The notes under the pieces: generated by a model
Seen by the model: the letters and a program-made list of their open reading frames with translations, nothing else
Told to the model about the DNA's origin: nothing
Database searches by the model: none
Origin: Coffea arabica
Taxonomy: Eukaryota; Streptophyta; Magnoliopsida; Gentianales; Rubiaceae
NCBI RefSeq assembly: GCF_036785885.1
Contig: NC_092322.1
Coordinates: 11,864,466 to 11,928,465 of the forward strand
Reading direction: 5' to 3'
DNA: 64,000 nt
Made by a program: the position numbers and the translations under genes
Part shown: piece by piece, positions 26,621 through 38,300 of the stretch
How positions within the stretch are numbered: position 1 is the stretch's first letter
How the letters are laid out: each line of letters starts with the position of its first letter

Positions 26621-28001
26621 TAGATGTGGTAAAATGGATACATGGTTGATAAATGATTTTAGTTAAATGGATAGTGGATCAAATTGATCCAATCCAATTA
26701 AAATCATTTAATAAATGGATCTAAATGGATGCCATTTAAATGGATAGTGTAAAGCCGTAATCCATCCATTTACTCTCTCAAGTCCTAAATTTAAGATCCA
26801 ATTTTTTTTTTCAAAAAAAATACAGATCCCCAAAGTTCATCCTTAAATCACCTAAAAAGCTTTTGGTAATAACAAATGCTTGTACTACTACTCTATTTCA
26901 GTTCTTCATAAAAGCAACTTCAAATTAGTTTAGTTCCAAGAAAATCTAACTATTGTGGTCAATTTAACCTTTCATCATTACATTAAGTATCATTTTGTAA
27001 AGTAATGAACAATTAAGAACTTGGCTACATTATTATAACATTTGGGTGAATTGAATACGGCTTTACAGTAAAAAGAAGTTTACATTTCCAATTTTTTGCA
27101 CTCCTGTTCAAGAGGGATGCCTCGAATAAAAATAGAGTTATAATAAGAGGTCCTATGTTATTTGACAAGTAAAATATTTTTTTCACATGAGCACGTAGTA
27201 CCTAAAAATGTATGAAAGTATGAAACTCCTTATTAGACCATTGATATACAAGATACCTTATGTTTACTTAGTAAATTAGGTGTCTTTTTTTTTTTTTAAA
27301 GGGTTGGGTTGTGTGATAAGGGAAAAGAAATTATAAGTATGAGTTTTTGGATTCAAAACCTTTCACTTATTAAAAAAAAAAAAAAGAAGGTGTCATTTAT
27401 GTATCTTAACTAGTGTTGCGGGGACACTCGTTGGAAAAATCATTTTTATAAATAAAAGAATAAAAAAATAAAAAATTACTTTGACACTGTGTGATGCATT
27501 CTTACTTTTTCTTTACTTGAGAATGTAAATGTTTGCGGCCATTACTGCATGAGAGTTTAATTAAAAAAACAAGAGTAGAAACTAAAATATATTCTTGAAA
27601 AGGATGGAAGAAGTCTATGAACTAGAAGCGAATAAAATGCAATTAATGTTATTGGCAATTTGGCACATGAGGAAGTTACGAAGGAAAGAATAGATGGTCT
27701 CACAAAATTAACTTGACATACGACGAAGTTATGAAGGAAAGAATAAATGGTCCCACAAGATTCTATCCCACTTTTTTTTTTTTTTTTTATAAATATTTGC
27801 AATCACTGTGTGTGTTTTTCTGCTTTTCAAGTTAAATAAATATATATGGATGACATGGATAATCCATTTAAATCCATCAACATAATTGGATTTAAATGGT
27901 TATCCATTTAAAATCATTGAATTTATATGGATCATCCAAATCTATTTAAGGTTGATTTATATAGATAGATTGGTGAATATGAATCCATTTTGCCACTTTT
28001 A
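26621..28001. mobile_element. hAT-like non-autonomous element, 1381 bp, perfect 8-bp target duplication
   Basis: Terminal repeats are TAGATGTGGTAAAATGGAT (left) and TAAAAGTGGCAAAATGGAT (right, reverse complement), 16 of 19 identical. The 8-bp sequence GTTAGGAA occurs directly outside both ends (26613-26620 and 28002-28009). Subterminal regions are filled with 'aaatggat' repeats in both orientations. An 8-bp duplication with TA(G/A)-type ends indicates a hAT superfamily element. No transposase is present. Inside, an imperfect direct duplication containing 'gaaggaaagaatagatgg' lies at about 27670-27760. Confidence 0.85.
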
Positions 28002-28009
28002 GTTAGGAA

Positions 28010-29007
28010 CATTTAGCGATTGTGGAGTAGTGTATCGCTCTGATCTTGATGAATATCTCCCTTTAACTTCTTATATGAGATAGGTAGATTCTCTCTTCTC
28101 ATTTGTGTTGTGGTTTGTTAAAAAAGAAAAGAAAAGAAAAAGAAAAAGTAGTAAACTTGTTCTTCATTTTCAGTGTTTTTTTAATAGATTCATTTACTAT
28201 TTTTTTTGTATCAAAAGTTTTTCAATCAATTATTAATTGACTTTAATAGAAACTAGACAAACCTATGGAATAGAATTGACTACAATATTGGTTCCTGCCC
28301 ACATGTCAAAAAAAGAAAAAAAAAATAGATGCTAATTTTAGATATGGAAGGAACTTTCCTACCACAATGGTAATGTTAGGGTCAAATCACAATTAGAATT
28401 CAATGAGATTTCCCCATGTCTCAAATAGGGTACTTCATTAGGAATTTTAAAACTCCATAAACATTTTTCTTCCTTTGTAAGGAGGCCAAACTAGTCAATT
28501 TACACAATGGATATAGTTGCCAAAATAGATTTCACTTCTCTGACCAACCGAAAAAGCTCTCATCAATTTCCTTTCCCATATCCGCGAAAGTCAAAACTAT
28601 ATTCAAACAGGATAACACCTTTCATGCTCATCCACTTGCTCCAAAAGGCCAAAGATTCAAGAAATTATTAAATAACTGAATAAATAATTAAAGAAAAGGG
28701 ATAATTTCAGAAACTACCCTGAGATTTTTGATACACGATAATTTCACAAACCTCCCTTGAGGTTGTCGAGAAATGCACTGACACCCCCCGAGGTTTGAAA
28801 ATTTCCACTGACTACCCTTACTTTTGTGATTTTTGTAACAATTTCGTTCAAATAGGATTAAAATATTATTGTCATGAGTGAGATGAGATTTTTATTCCAT
28901 GAATGCCCTTTTGGTCCCTGTGTTGACAGAAGATTGCAAGTGGTTAAAAGGTTGAAATGATTAATAAAGTTGAGGGGGTGCAAATACAATTCAAGAACTT
29001 ACAAGCA
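28010..29007. other. Spacer upstream of ACX2
   Basis: AT-rich sequence without an ORF of interest. It holds the solitary MULE-like end at about 28699 and leads into the ACX2 promoter. Confidence 0.55.
28699..28840. repeat. Single MULE-like terminal repeat end
   Basis: The stretch starts GGGATAATTTCAGAAACTAC and continues with 'cctccc...gaggttt' blocks, a pattern close to the terminal repeats of plant MULEs such as the one at 37108. I could not find the inverted partner within the window, so this is probably a solitary end or a truncated copy. Confidence 0.35.
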
Positions 29008-29378
29008 CCACGTGGAAACATAAGCGATGTTTTAGCAGCCTCAACAACGACTACCTGCAAGTTCCGACGGCCATATTTTTTATTCAGCTGCAATTGTATA
29101 TAAACATCGCCTCTACATCGTCAAGATTATGGCCCTGTTTGGAAGCCAAGACATACTTTTTTGGGGAGGTTTTCATACTTTTTCAAACCTTAAAAAAGGC
29201 GGCTGCAATTGAAATTTTCGCTAAAGAGAATTAATCAAGAACAGTATTTTATCCCAAATAATCAATGCGTTGAAACGCGGGCGAAAGTAATAGTAACTAC
29301 CTCGATCTCCACCCAATCAGAACTCGCCACCTGTCAGTCATTCCTACCACGTCACCCAAAACCTTTGCGTATAAAATA
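29008..29378 (+). promoter_or_regulatory. ACX2 promoter: G-box and TATA box
   Basis: A palindromic CCACGTGG lies at 29008-29015, an ACGTCA core at about 29350, and a TATA box (TATAAAATA) at 29370-29378. The TATA box is 89 bp upstream of the ATG at 29467, which leaves a leader of about 60 nt if transcription starts some 30 bp downstream. The G-box is consistent with control by bZIP/bHLH factors in germination or stress; that role is inferred. Confidence 0.6.
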
Positions 29379-29466
29379 AACTACCCCTTCTGTCTTCATC
29401 TCTGCCCCTCCGATCTTCACACCCAAAAACACACACTAGCGCCTAGCGGTGCCTCTTCAGCTGAAG

Positions 29467-32400
29467 ATGATGGCATCAAGAACCCAAAATCCCGGCATTC
29501 AAACGCCTGAAAATGATCAAGAAAACCAACAAAATCCAGTCACCACGCTGGCCACCACTCCGTGGAGGCGAATTGAGCGGCTATCGTTGCACCTAAACCC
29601 CTTCTCATCCAACCATTATGATCTATCCCACCAGCAGATGAAGATGTTAATTTGCGCGGCAAGAGCAAAGAAGATTGAGGTAAAAGTGGTGGAGCTGTCG
29701 AGTTTCATGAGAGGAAAGCATAGGGATATACAGGAGCAAGTATTTGACTACTTCAAGTCAAGGCCTGAGCTGCAAACCCCACTCGAGATATCAAAAGATG
29801 AGCACAGGGAGCTTTGCATGAGGCAGCTTGTTGGGCTTGTCAGAGAAGCTAATATTAGGCCCTTTAAATATGTGGTTGAAGATCCTGCTAAATATTTCGC
29901 TATTGCTGAAGCTGTTGGTAGTGTTGACATGTCCCTTGCGATCAAGCTGGGCGTGCAGTACAGGTAAATGGATGATTTAATTGATTGGTATTCAGTTATT
30001 CTGACATTTTTTTTTTTTTTTTTTTGTGTGTTTGAATTGGAGATATGGATTTAGATTTGTAGTTAGTTATTCTTGGGAATGACCCTTTTGAAATTATGGC
30101 TAGAATGTTTGTAAATGTTTCCTTTCCTGATTTCTAAGTATTTTTGTGGAGGAGTAGTAAGGATGATGACACAATAGGAGTGTATATGTATGGACTGAAA
30201 ATAATGGAATTATCTGGTAATACAAGAGGGAAAGAATGCGATGAATGAGGGAACTTTGATTAGAATGTGAAATAGTCTCTGACTAGTCCTACTTGGATAA
30301 TTTGAACTGGTAACAAGTTAACATGAGTTAGATTGATTATGTCATTGCAGTGGATTAGGTGAAATAAGATTTATCATCATATCTAATTTTGGGATTTGGA
30401 TGATGGGTGCACGTCTTATAACATGGACAGGGCAAACCTTTGTGTGATATTTCTAGAAAAGGGATTGCAGAGGACAATATACACAACCTAATTTGCGATT
30501 TAAACAGAACTGTAATGTTATGCCAATGTATGTTTCTGGATGTAATTGGGCTGAGAATGTTTAATGGAGTTGAGGTAATGCATATATGGAGTATAATGTA
30601 TTTGACTATCAGTTTTGCCTTTAATTTGATGATTGCATTTCTTGCTGTCTTTTCCTTCTCTTCCCCCCTTTAGAGCACTAGGTTGAACAATGATCAATTG
30701 TACCAGAGATGGGGTGAGTTAACTAGCTTTTGATTTTATGTCTTTCTTTCTACATTCTACAATCAGGTATCGGAATAGCCTCTTAGTTCTGTTGGAGAAT
30801 TCCGGCCAATAACTAAAGGATAGGGTTTAGTCAAATTAGGACTGCAGGGTGTACATATAAGTTTAGCTATGGTAGTGAAAATTGTGCAAGTACCTGATCT
30901 GTTGCGGTCCTGAATACTAGCTAATTGATTTAATATTTGGTTCTGAAATTAATTAATGTTGAATAGAATCTTTACATTGTCACATCAGTGGATAGATGAT
31001 GTGTATTAGAGATCTAGACTTGTAGCATTTTCACTGGAAATTACACTTGATGGAAGTTGAAAAAACTTCCAGCTAATTGCGTCAGTTGCTACTGCCTTTG
31101 TTTCTTTCTGCTTGTATTATTGATATTTCCTGTCTGCCTTTGTTGCTTTCTTCTTGTATTATCGATATTTCCTGTCTCCTTGGCTTGCTTCTTGCTTCAA
31201 ACCAATATGAACATCTTGGCCTTTTAACCAGTTCTTTTCACTCAAACAATGTTACAAAAGCTAATGCTTTTTATGTAATTTGCAGTCTCTGGGGTGGGTC
31301 TGTTCTCAACTTGGGAACTAAAAAACATAGGGATAAATACTTCGATGGTATAGACAACATGGAGTACCCTGGGTGTTTTGCAATGACAGAGCTTCACCAT
31401 GGTATGCTCTTCCACCTGATAAATACTACTATAGCATTGTTACTTGTATCTTTTTTAAGCACCTTCCAACCAAATTGTTTAGAATGATGAGGTTATGCTT
31501 GTTGTATTTTCTGTTAATATTTAAGCAGACATCAATCCTGTTTCATTTTTCCTTCTGTAGTGCAAATGCAACTGCATGCTACAAAATTTCTAAAACAGTA
31601 TCATTTGATCATGTTGTTCTCTTACATAAATACTAGGTTTCATGAGTTTGTTTAACTTATGCAAAGAAGATGCGCTTTCCTGTTTTGGCAAGCGAATTGA
31701 AAGAAAGTTGTTATGTTGATATTTCTTTCCAGGATTAATTTTTTAAGAAGTACTCTAATTGGTCATAATCCATATTCCAACTGCTTCAGTTGTAATTACC
31801 TTTTCTCAAATAATTTATCAGAGTGCTTTTTTTCCGATCCTCTCTCATTCGGTTATTTTGAAAAGGATCAAATGTTCAAGGCCTTCAGACTGTTGCAACA
31901 TTTGATCCACTAACAGATGAATTCATTATCAATACACCAAATGATGGAGCTATCAAGTGGTGGATTGGGAATGCTGCAGTCCATGGAAAGTTTGCCTCAG
32001 TTTTTGCCAGGCTGATGTTACCAACTCATGATACAAAAGTTGTTTCTGATATGGGTGTTCATGCCTTTATTGTTCCAATTAGGGATCTCAGGACCCATAA
32101 GCTACTTCCTGGGGTTGAAATACACGATTGTGGCCATAAAGTTGGCCTCAATGGAGTAGATAATGGAGCACTAAGATTCCGTTCAGTGAGGATTCCACGA
32201 GATAATCTTCTTAATCGTTTTGGAGATGTCTCACGGGATGGGAAATACACCAGCAGCCTGCCTAGTATCAGTAAAAGATTTGGAGCTACATTAGGGGAAC
32301 TTGTAGGAGGAAGAGTCGTCCTTGCATATTCTTCAAATGGTGTCCTTAAGATTGCTGCCACAATTGCTATAAGGTATTCTCTACTGCGCCAGCAGTTTGG

Positions 32401-34329
32401 TCCTCCCAAGCAACCTGAGATTACTATACTTGATTATCAGTCTCATCAGCACAAGCTAATGCCAATGCTGGCTTCAACTTATGCATTCCATTTTGCCACA
32501 CTTCACTTGGTGGATAAATATTGTGAAATGAAGAAGACAGGTGATGAAGAGTCGGTTGGGGATGTCCATGCACTCTCTGCTGGACTCAAGGCCTATGTTA
32601 CCTCTTATACTGCGAAGTCGTTGAACATATGTAGAGAAGCTTGTGGAGGCCATGGTTATGCTGCTGTAAATAGGTTTGGTAGCTTGAGAAATGATCATGA
32701 TATATTCCAGACATTTGAAGGGGATAACACTGTTCTTCTTCAGCAGGTTTTATCTGGATCTCAATCTATTTTTATAATGCTCTCTTCTGATATATGCACT
32801 CTGATTCTCGTGGACACTGAGACATCTATATGCTGATAAGGACCTTCTGCACTGTAATAGATTAAATCATGAGTCTTTGAGGAATCTTGCTGCAATAGTT
32901 GATTGGAGAGCGGGCTTTAGTAAGTTGAGGTGCTAAATTGTGTTGAAACATGACATTCTTAAGTCTCACTCTCACAGTTCATCACATCCACTTGAAAGAT
33001 GGTCAGGCCTGTGCTAGTAGATCATATTATGCAGGATTAGGTGGTAGAGTGTTTTTTATTTGAGGCTTTTAAATTACCCCTACCTTATATATCCACCCGT
33101 TCTTGTTTATAGATGGTGAAGCACATCTCAGTGGATTGGTAGGTAACTTGTTCTGCTAATTTGTTGCTTTTTGATGACTAAGATTCTGCTTTTTCCTCAG
33201 CAAAATTTATGATTGAACTATCCTGAAAGACGCCTCTTAGATGGTGATTAATATCTAGTGGAATTGTTTATTCAAATTTCTAATGTAATTCAGGTGGCGA
33301 TTGACTTATTGAAGCAGTATAAAGAGAAGTTCCGGGGGGGATCACTTGCTGTCACATGGAACTATTTGAAAGAGTCCATGAACACTTATCTTTCTCAGCC
33401 TAACCCAGTAACTTCCAGATGGGAAGGTGAAGACCATCTGCGGGATCCAAAATTCCAGTTGGATGCCTTCAGAGTGAGTTTGATTATCTGATGTAAAACA
33501 GGAAATGGATAGAATGCCAATACCTTGTAGTTGATGTAACATTTTTGGTGCAGTATCGTACATCTCGATTGCTTCAAAGTGTTGCTGCCCGACTTCAGAA
33601 ACACTCTAAAACACTTGGAGGGTTTGGTGCTTGGAATAGATGTTTGAATCACCTTTTGACGCTTGCTGAGTCCCATATTGAATCTGTCATTCTTGAAAGA
33701 TTCATTGAAGCAGTGCGAAGGTACCTATATTTCTAGCCCTCAGTTCTTCCCTTTTCCTCTTAATAATTGAGTTTGACTCTGGCTGCCTTTTGCTTCAGCT
33801 GTCCTGATGAAGGTTCCCGAAGTGCTCTGAAGCTCGTTTGTGATCTTTACGCTTTAGATAGAATTTGGAATGATATAGGGACTTATCGCAATGTGGACTA
33901 TGTGGCCCCAAACAAAGCTAAGGTATTAAAGCTGTTTCAGATGATAACCATGATTAAGAAAATTGCATGCTTTCATGATGATTATTTGTCCATCGGAGAA
34001 GAATTCATATCTATCAAGCTATCTTTTCAGAGACCCTGTTCTAGTGTCTTTGTGTGTTACTCATTCTGACTGATGTCACATAATGACATTTATACTGTCC
34101 ATAATATGCTGCATTTCCTGATTTGATATACTTCTACTCATGTTTATGGGATGCCATATTTGTGCAGGCCATTCACAAGTTGACAGAGTACGTGTGTTTC
34201 CAAGTCAGGAATATTGCAAGGGAACTTGTTGACGCCTTTGATCTTCCAGATTATGTCATCAGGGCACCAATTGGATTGCAGACTCCAGGCGAAGCTTATT
34301 CACAGTATACTCAACATGTTGGCTTCTAG
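29467..34329 (+). CDS. ACX2: Acyl-coenzyme A oxidase 2, peroxisomal (long-chain)
   Basis: Seven exons: 29467-29963, 31286-31401, 31866-32746, 33294-33473, 33554-33720, 33799-33922, 34168-34329, giving 708 aa. All introns are GT-AG. The product is an FAD-dependent oxidase that starts peroxisomal beta-oxidation, converting long-chain acyl-CoA to trans-2-enoyl-CoA and passing electrons to O2 to give H2O2. A perfect PTS2 signal, R35-I-x5-H-L43, sits at the N terminus, and the C terminus has no PTS1, as in ACX2. The acyl-CoA dehydrogenase fold is visible as MTELHHG at an exon 2/3 join, the WWIGNAA block, [10 protein letters not shown], and TFEGDN carrying the catalytic Glu, followed by the ACOX C-terminal domain ([12 protein letters not shown]). 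The open frame reaches upstream to a GTG; ATG 29467 (MMAS...) is taken as the start, with a second ATG immediately after. No disruption is seen. Confidence 0.96.
31094..31177 (+). repeat. 42-bp direct tandem duplication in ACX2 intron 1
   Basis: Two adjacent 42-bp units (31094-31135, 31136-31177) each start 'gcctttgtt', contain 'cttgtattat' and 'gatatttcctgtct', and differ at only a few positions. They lie within the first intron, so they do not affect the protein. Confidence 0.8.
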
Positions 34330-34426
34330 TTCCAGAGAGAGAGCTGGGTCCTTTTTACTTTCCCCTGTTCTTGATCTGCCCTGTAAAGGAAGAAGTCGGA
34401 GTCATAGTTTTGTTGTTCCTTCGAGG

Positions 34427-34432
34427 AATAAA
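34427..34432 (+). terminator. Probable ACX2 poly(A) signal
   Basis: AATAAA lies about 98 bp downstream of the ACX2 stop codon, a typical plant distance. A second U-rich stretch follows. Confidence 0.45.
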
Positions 34433-35396
34433 AATATGAACAGTGGTTACCGCTATCTAGCCTCATCTTACTTTCTCGAAATTTCGAATTTCGTGAGATA
34501 GCAGATTGATGCTTAAGCAGAAATGCTGATCCTTTGATAGATAATTGTAACTTGCGTATACAAAGAATATCTAAACGTGAATCTCCTATACAAGAAACAT
34601 TCTTGATGTCACCAATTTGTAACGAACTGCTGTCTCTGAAAGTGTTTGTTCTTTAAGGAAATCCACATGCGACAGCTTCTGATCTATTTAATTTGGCTCT
34701 CTGGACAAGAGAAACTTGATGACTTCATTTAGGTTACCATAGACAATTTAATCTTATCAGATGATGCGGTTGCCAGCACATGACTGATTATGAATGAGAT
34801 GAAATGATTTACAATACCATTAACAGCAAGGATTAGTCTCATTTGATTCCTCCACTTTTTTTTCTGTATAACTGAGGAAGCCAAATAGATGAAATGCCAT
34901 TTCGAAATTGTGCTATGTTGGGGTTCATATGCCACTTCAGTTGCTGTTTCGAGCGTATTTGGAGTCATCCCGTATTATTTCAGTTTCACAAACTTTCTAT
35001 CAAATGTGAACTACATACGACATGAACACTGTTGGTTCAATCTGCTTCTCTTTTGGGATACTGTTGTTACAACACAGTTATGCTGATCAAGGCTCCTTAA
35101 TTGCCACCACCTAGTTGCAAAAGACCAGAAACCTTTGCCCTGGTATCGTAGCTTATGCATCCAGCTGAATGCATGCAGACCAAGATTTAAGTCCACAATC
35201 TAATCACCAAGAAAGAAATCAGAACAGGAAAACATTTAGACATGAACAAAAATACAAGGATCTGGACAATGCCTTGAAACACAGGTCCTCTTTTACCCAT
35301 CCAGTTAAGCTATGTAAAAGATAAGAATTCCATCCTCCTGTTCATTAGTTCCTATTCTCACCAAGCTGTTGGTTACAATCAAACACAAAATATACT
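34433..35396. other. Intergenic spacer between convergent ACX2 and DUF630/DUF632 genes
   Basis: Less than 1.1 kb separates the ends of two convergent genes, so most of this region is probably 3' UTR of one or the other. I see no further gene or repeat. Confidence 0.6.
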
Positions 35397-38300
35397 TCAT
35401 ATGGTATGTGACCTTGGTGGTGGCTTGTAATTGTAATATGCATTTATAGCTGTCAAACTTTTCTGCTTAACATCCTCGTACATTTTCTGTGAAGCCTCAG
35501 AAAACTTGGTTAGACTGTCCAATACCTTTGCCAAACTTGTTTGTAAGCAATTCAAATTTGCAGACCTGTCATCAATTTTCTCGTCATTGTTGCACTCCAA
35601 TTCTCCATTATTGCCAGCTTCGGGCATGTTTTCTTTCTGGGCTGGTTCATCAGCTTGATGTCCAATTGAGTGGCGAAGATCAGATAAAAAGGCTCTGATT
35701 GCATCACTAAGTTCTTGTGATGGCAAACATTTGATGCCGGCAGACAACTCACGACAGAGTACGAATATTGGTGGTGCTAAAACTGGACGAGGAGAAAATA
35801 CTCTTCTGCCCTTGTATCCTTCTTGAGGCTGCAAGATGCAGTTCTGTAGCCAACTGTTTAGAGCTTCTACATATGATGTGAGACTGTTGATCCAATCAGC
35901 AAAACTCAAGCCAAAACATTCTACTTCATGTAGCAGCTGCAACATGATATCCTTGTGCGCATCTCCTTGGGCAGTCCCTCCCGAGGTCTTTGAATGGTAT
36001 GCTAACGAGATGGTTATATACTGTGTATAATGACACTCAAGCATCCATTTCCACATCCAGATTAATCTGCTAAGGAACACCAATGACAAAATTCAAACTA
36101 TGAGAGTCCTAAACCAACTAAATTTAGTTCCAGTCTTCAAATAACTGGAGAGCTGGTACTCGTGATTCATGTACCAACCGAAAGGATCTTGAAAACCAAC
36201 AAAGTACAAACTTTATACGTTTAAAAGCAAAGGTAATGCAGAAGGAATCTCACCCTTGAATAAGTTCCAAAAGTTGGGGCAATAATTCATCATCCCTCAG
36301 TCTCTCAATCCGCTTTGAGATTGAATCAACAGCATGAAGGGCAACTGTAATTCGTGAATGCAAATGTTTTACCACAGCTCGGGTTTTGTCAATTACTTGG
36401 GCACTAAGATCCTTTGCAGATTGGTGCCTGAGCTGGTTGCACTTTCGGTCATACTCCTTCTGGATAGATTCACTGGCCTACAAAGGTAAATTGAAAAAGA
36501 AGTGAGGTTCAAAATACATCTATAGGACAGAATGCTCCAATCTGAAAATGAAATCTAAGAAGCTATGTTGCAATCTGCTAATATCATTCATCCGAAGCAA
36601 AAAATTCATTGAAATTCAGATGTTATACCACATGCAAGTGAATCCGTCCTTCGCATAATACCATAGGAAACTTAAAATCATTTTCACATAGTGAAATTAC
36701 TCCATACCAAGCTGCAGTCATGTTTAAACCCAATTGAATTAGATTAGTTTACTCAAATCTCTGATCATAGGGTGATCCACTGGTTAGACTGACAGATAAT
36801 CTTGTTCAAAAGAGTGTCACATGATCTTTAAATTAGTTAAATGTAGAGGGTAAATCAATTATCAGATGTTTGATAGTGTAAGTAAGAAATTAACTAATAA
36901 GAAATAATTATTGGTTATTGGTGGAATTTCAAAATGTTTGATTTGTGGAATAGAAGAGGACAGAAGAGTCTTGGATGATGCTTTAGGACATAGCACCGAG
37001 TTTTATATGCTGAACCTGCAAAAATTGAATGTCAATCTCTATAAGAGAAATGACACTCCAAATAAAACAGATCGAGACTATGTTGTTGCCCAATTAAATT
37101 TAAAATAGGGTAAAATACACAAAACCTCCTTGTGGTTTGACTATTTGACACACTACCTCCTCATTATTTAAAAACACCCACACTACCCCCTCGTGCTTTG
37201 GACTAGAGTAGAATTACGCTTTTTGAGCTGCTATTGAATCGGTAGTCTGTCTATTATTAATTTTTTCTTTTTCATTTTATTTTCTTTTCCTTTCCTTTTT
37301 TTTTTCTTTTTCTATTCTTCGTCTCCTTCTTCCTCCGTTCCACATTCTCCACAACCCACAACATCGAAGCAAGGGGGTCTTGGCATCTGCTCATTTTTTC
37401 ATTTTCACATTTTCTTTCATTTTCCTCCTCTCTCCTGCTCCCCTTCCCCCCTCCACCATTTCACACCACCATCCCCTCCACTAGAACTTTGCACTACCAT
37501 TTCACACCACCATCCCCATCTCCGCCCGAACCACCACTTCATACGACCATCCTCTCCACCCAAAGTCTAAAATCCTGCAAATTTGGAGTACCATAATATG
37601 AGAGGTAGTGGGTCAGTTTGTACTTTTATGTATTGCTACAGATCTAGTCCCCCACGGTAAAAAAGGGCACCACCGGATCAGCCATCAAAGACCCAAAAAT
37701 TGGGTAGAGGAATTCTACAGGCGGGTCTCATTTTTGCTACGGTTTCGGGGAGAAAGAAGAAGAGGACTTGTAATTGTAGTCTAAAACCGTTCTTAACATT
37801 TCTTCTCTTTCTTTAATCTTTATCTTCCGCCTCCGTAATCTGCATCCCCACATCCCTTATATCTACACCGTTCCCACTCACCGCCTCTCCTATTCATCAA
37901 CTGCGTTCTACATCCTGCAATTCTTTTCCAGACGGACCAAAACAATGGATCCTTGTCCATTCGTCCAAATTGTGATTGGAAACTTGGCGGTGAGGCTTTC
38001 TCCCCCATCCTCTTGGTCTAAGTCAACGACCACCATGACCCTGTGTTACTGTAAAATCAAGCTCAAAGGCTTCCCAATGCAGTATTCGACAGTCCCGTGG
38101 CTTTCTCAGGAGAGTGGTACTAATGCAATTGAGAGCAGGATTCATGCTGGGTTTAACTTCAAGAAGTTGGAGTTTGAGAAGCTTGTTAAGAAATTGGCTG
38201 CCAGAGGTAGGACTTGTGGTTTGAAGATTGAGATATATACGGGAAAAGGAGGGAATACTTCTGCAGCTTGCGGGTGGAAGTTGGGTGGGAAATTTTTGGG

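Noticed and set aside
29449-29466. Upstream extension of ACX2 to a GTG codon
   Set aside because: Plant nuclear genes start at ATG; the first in-frame ATG is 29467 and gives the expected N terminus before the PTS2.
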